A DNA stretch of 6,135 nt, taken from contig CAZCOS010000091.1 in assembly GCA_964500605.1 (NCBI GenBank), forward strand, positions 1-6,135, given 5' to 3'. This DNA comes from Sterolibacterium sp964500605. Lineage in GTDB: Bacteria; Pseudomonadota; Gammaproteobacteria; Burkholderiales; Rhodocyclaceae. Within the stretch, counting starts at the first letter, position 1. Every line of letters begins with the position of its first letter. The position numbers and the translations under genes were made by a program. The notes under the pieces are model-generated. The model had not been told where the DNA came from. It ran no database searches and was given only the letters and a program-made list of their open reading frames with translations. Below, one piece after another: positions 5,978 to 6,135 of the stretch.

Positions 5978-6135
5978 TCAAGTCCACACATCCTTTTGAT
6001 ACCGCCCTGTCCGCCCGAGATGGTTCAGATAGGCGCGGGCAGCTTCAACATTCAGGCGGCCCTGTTCGGCGATGACTTCCAGCAGGGCTGTTTCCACGTC
6101 ATGCGCCATGTGCGTGGCATCGCCGCAGAGGAAAA
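5978..6135 (-). CDS. C-terminal end of an NADPH-dependent diflavin reductase (CysJ / P450-reductase type), partial
   Basis: The minus strand reads open from the right edge to a TGA (complement of 5978-5980), giving 51 residues. It begins 'FLCGDATHMAHDVETALLEV', the conserved end of the NADPH-binding lobe in ferredoxin-NADP reductase-type flavoproteins. CysJ has the very similar Y-V-C-G-D-A...MAKDVE...LLEVIAE. It ends 'GRYQKDVWT', matching the R-Y-x-x-D-V-aromatic C-terminus whose aromatic residue stacks on FAD. The near-terminal Trp resembles cytochrome P450 reductase (DVWS) more than CysJ (terminal Tyr). Candidates are a sulfite reductase flavoprotein subunit or a bacterial nitrate reductase fused to a CysJ-like module. 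The transporter genes next door would suit the latter, but the rest of the gene lies outside the window. It is convergent with the response regulator, with 52 bp between stops. Confidence 0.88.
   Translation of the reverse strand, partial: FLCGDATHMAHDVETALLEVIAEQGRLNVEAARAYLNHLGRTGRYQKDVWT

Overview
The window looks like a proteobacterial chromosome fragment of mid-50s % GC (estimated by eye). The evidence is a Gram-negative outer-membrane beta-barrel C-terminus, a Sec signal peptide on a small periplasmic protein, Shine-Dalgarno-led genes and a NarX/NarL-class two-component system. A beta- or gammaproteobacterium is my best guess; nothing here fixes the genus.

Layout: (1) Positions 1-581 are the end of one transcription unit. 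It holds the last 31 codons of an outer-membrane beta-barrel protein, then a small secreted single-lobe phosphate-binding-protein-like gene, closed by a strong intrinsic terminator. (2) Positions 582-744 are a 163-bp leader/promoter region rich in short inverted repeats. (3) Positions 745-5925 are five same-strand genes with gaps of 36 to 55 bp, very probably an operon: a formate/nitrite-transporter (FNT) family channel, a NarK/NasA-like major facilitator, a small two-helix membrane protein of unknown function, a membrane histidine kinase with a periplasmic double-Cache-like sensor, and a NarL/FixJ-type response regulator. (4) On the opposite strand, 5978-6135 is the C-terminal end of an NADPH-dependent diflavin reductase of the CysJ / cytochrome-P450-reductase type. 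It converges on the response regulator with only 52 bp between the stops.

Interpretation: the two transporters, the dedicated two-component system and a neighbouring flavoprotein reductase together suggest a nitrate/nitrite (or related oxyanion) uptake and sensing locus, perhaps next to an assimilatory reductase. Three points deviate from the textbook version. The NarK-like protein has Ser where the family has its first nitrate-binding Arg, and it lacks the second Gly-Asn-Gly motif. The kinase senses through a Cache-type domain, not the NarX P-box bundle. A small uncharacterised membrane protein sits between the transporters and the kinase. The substrate is therefore inferred, and may not be nitrate.
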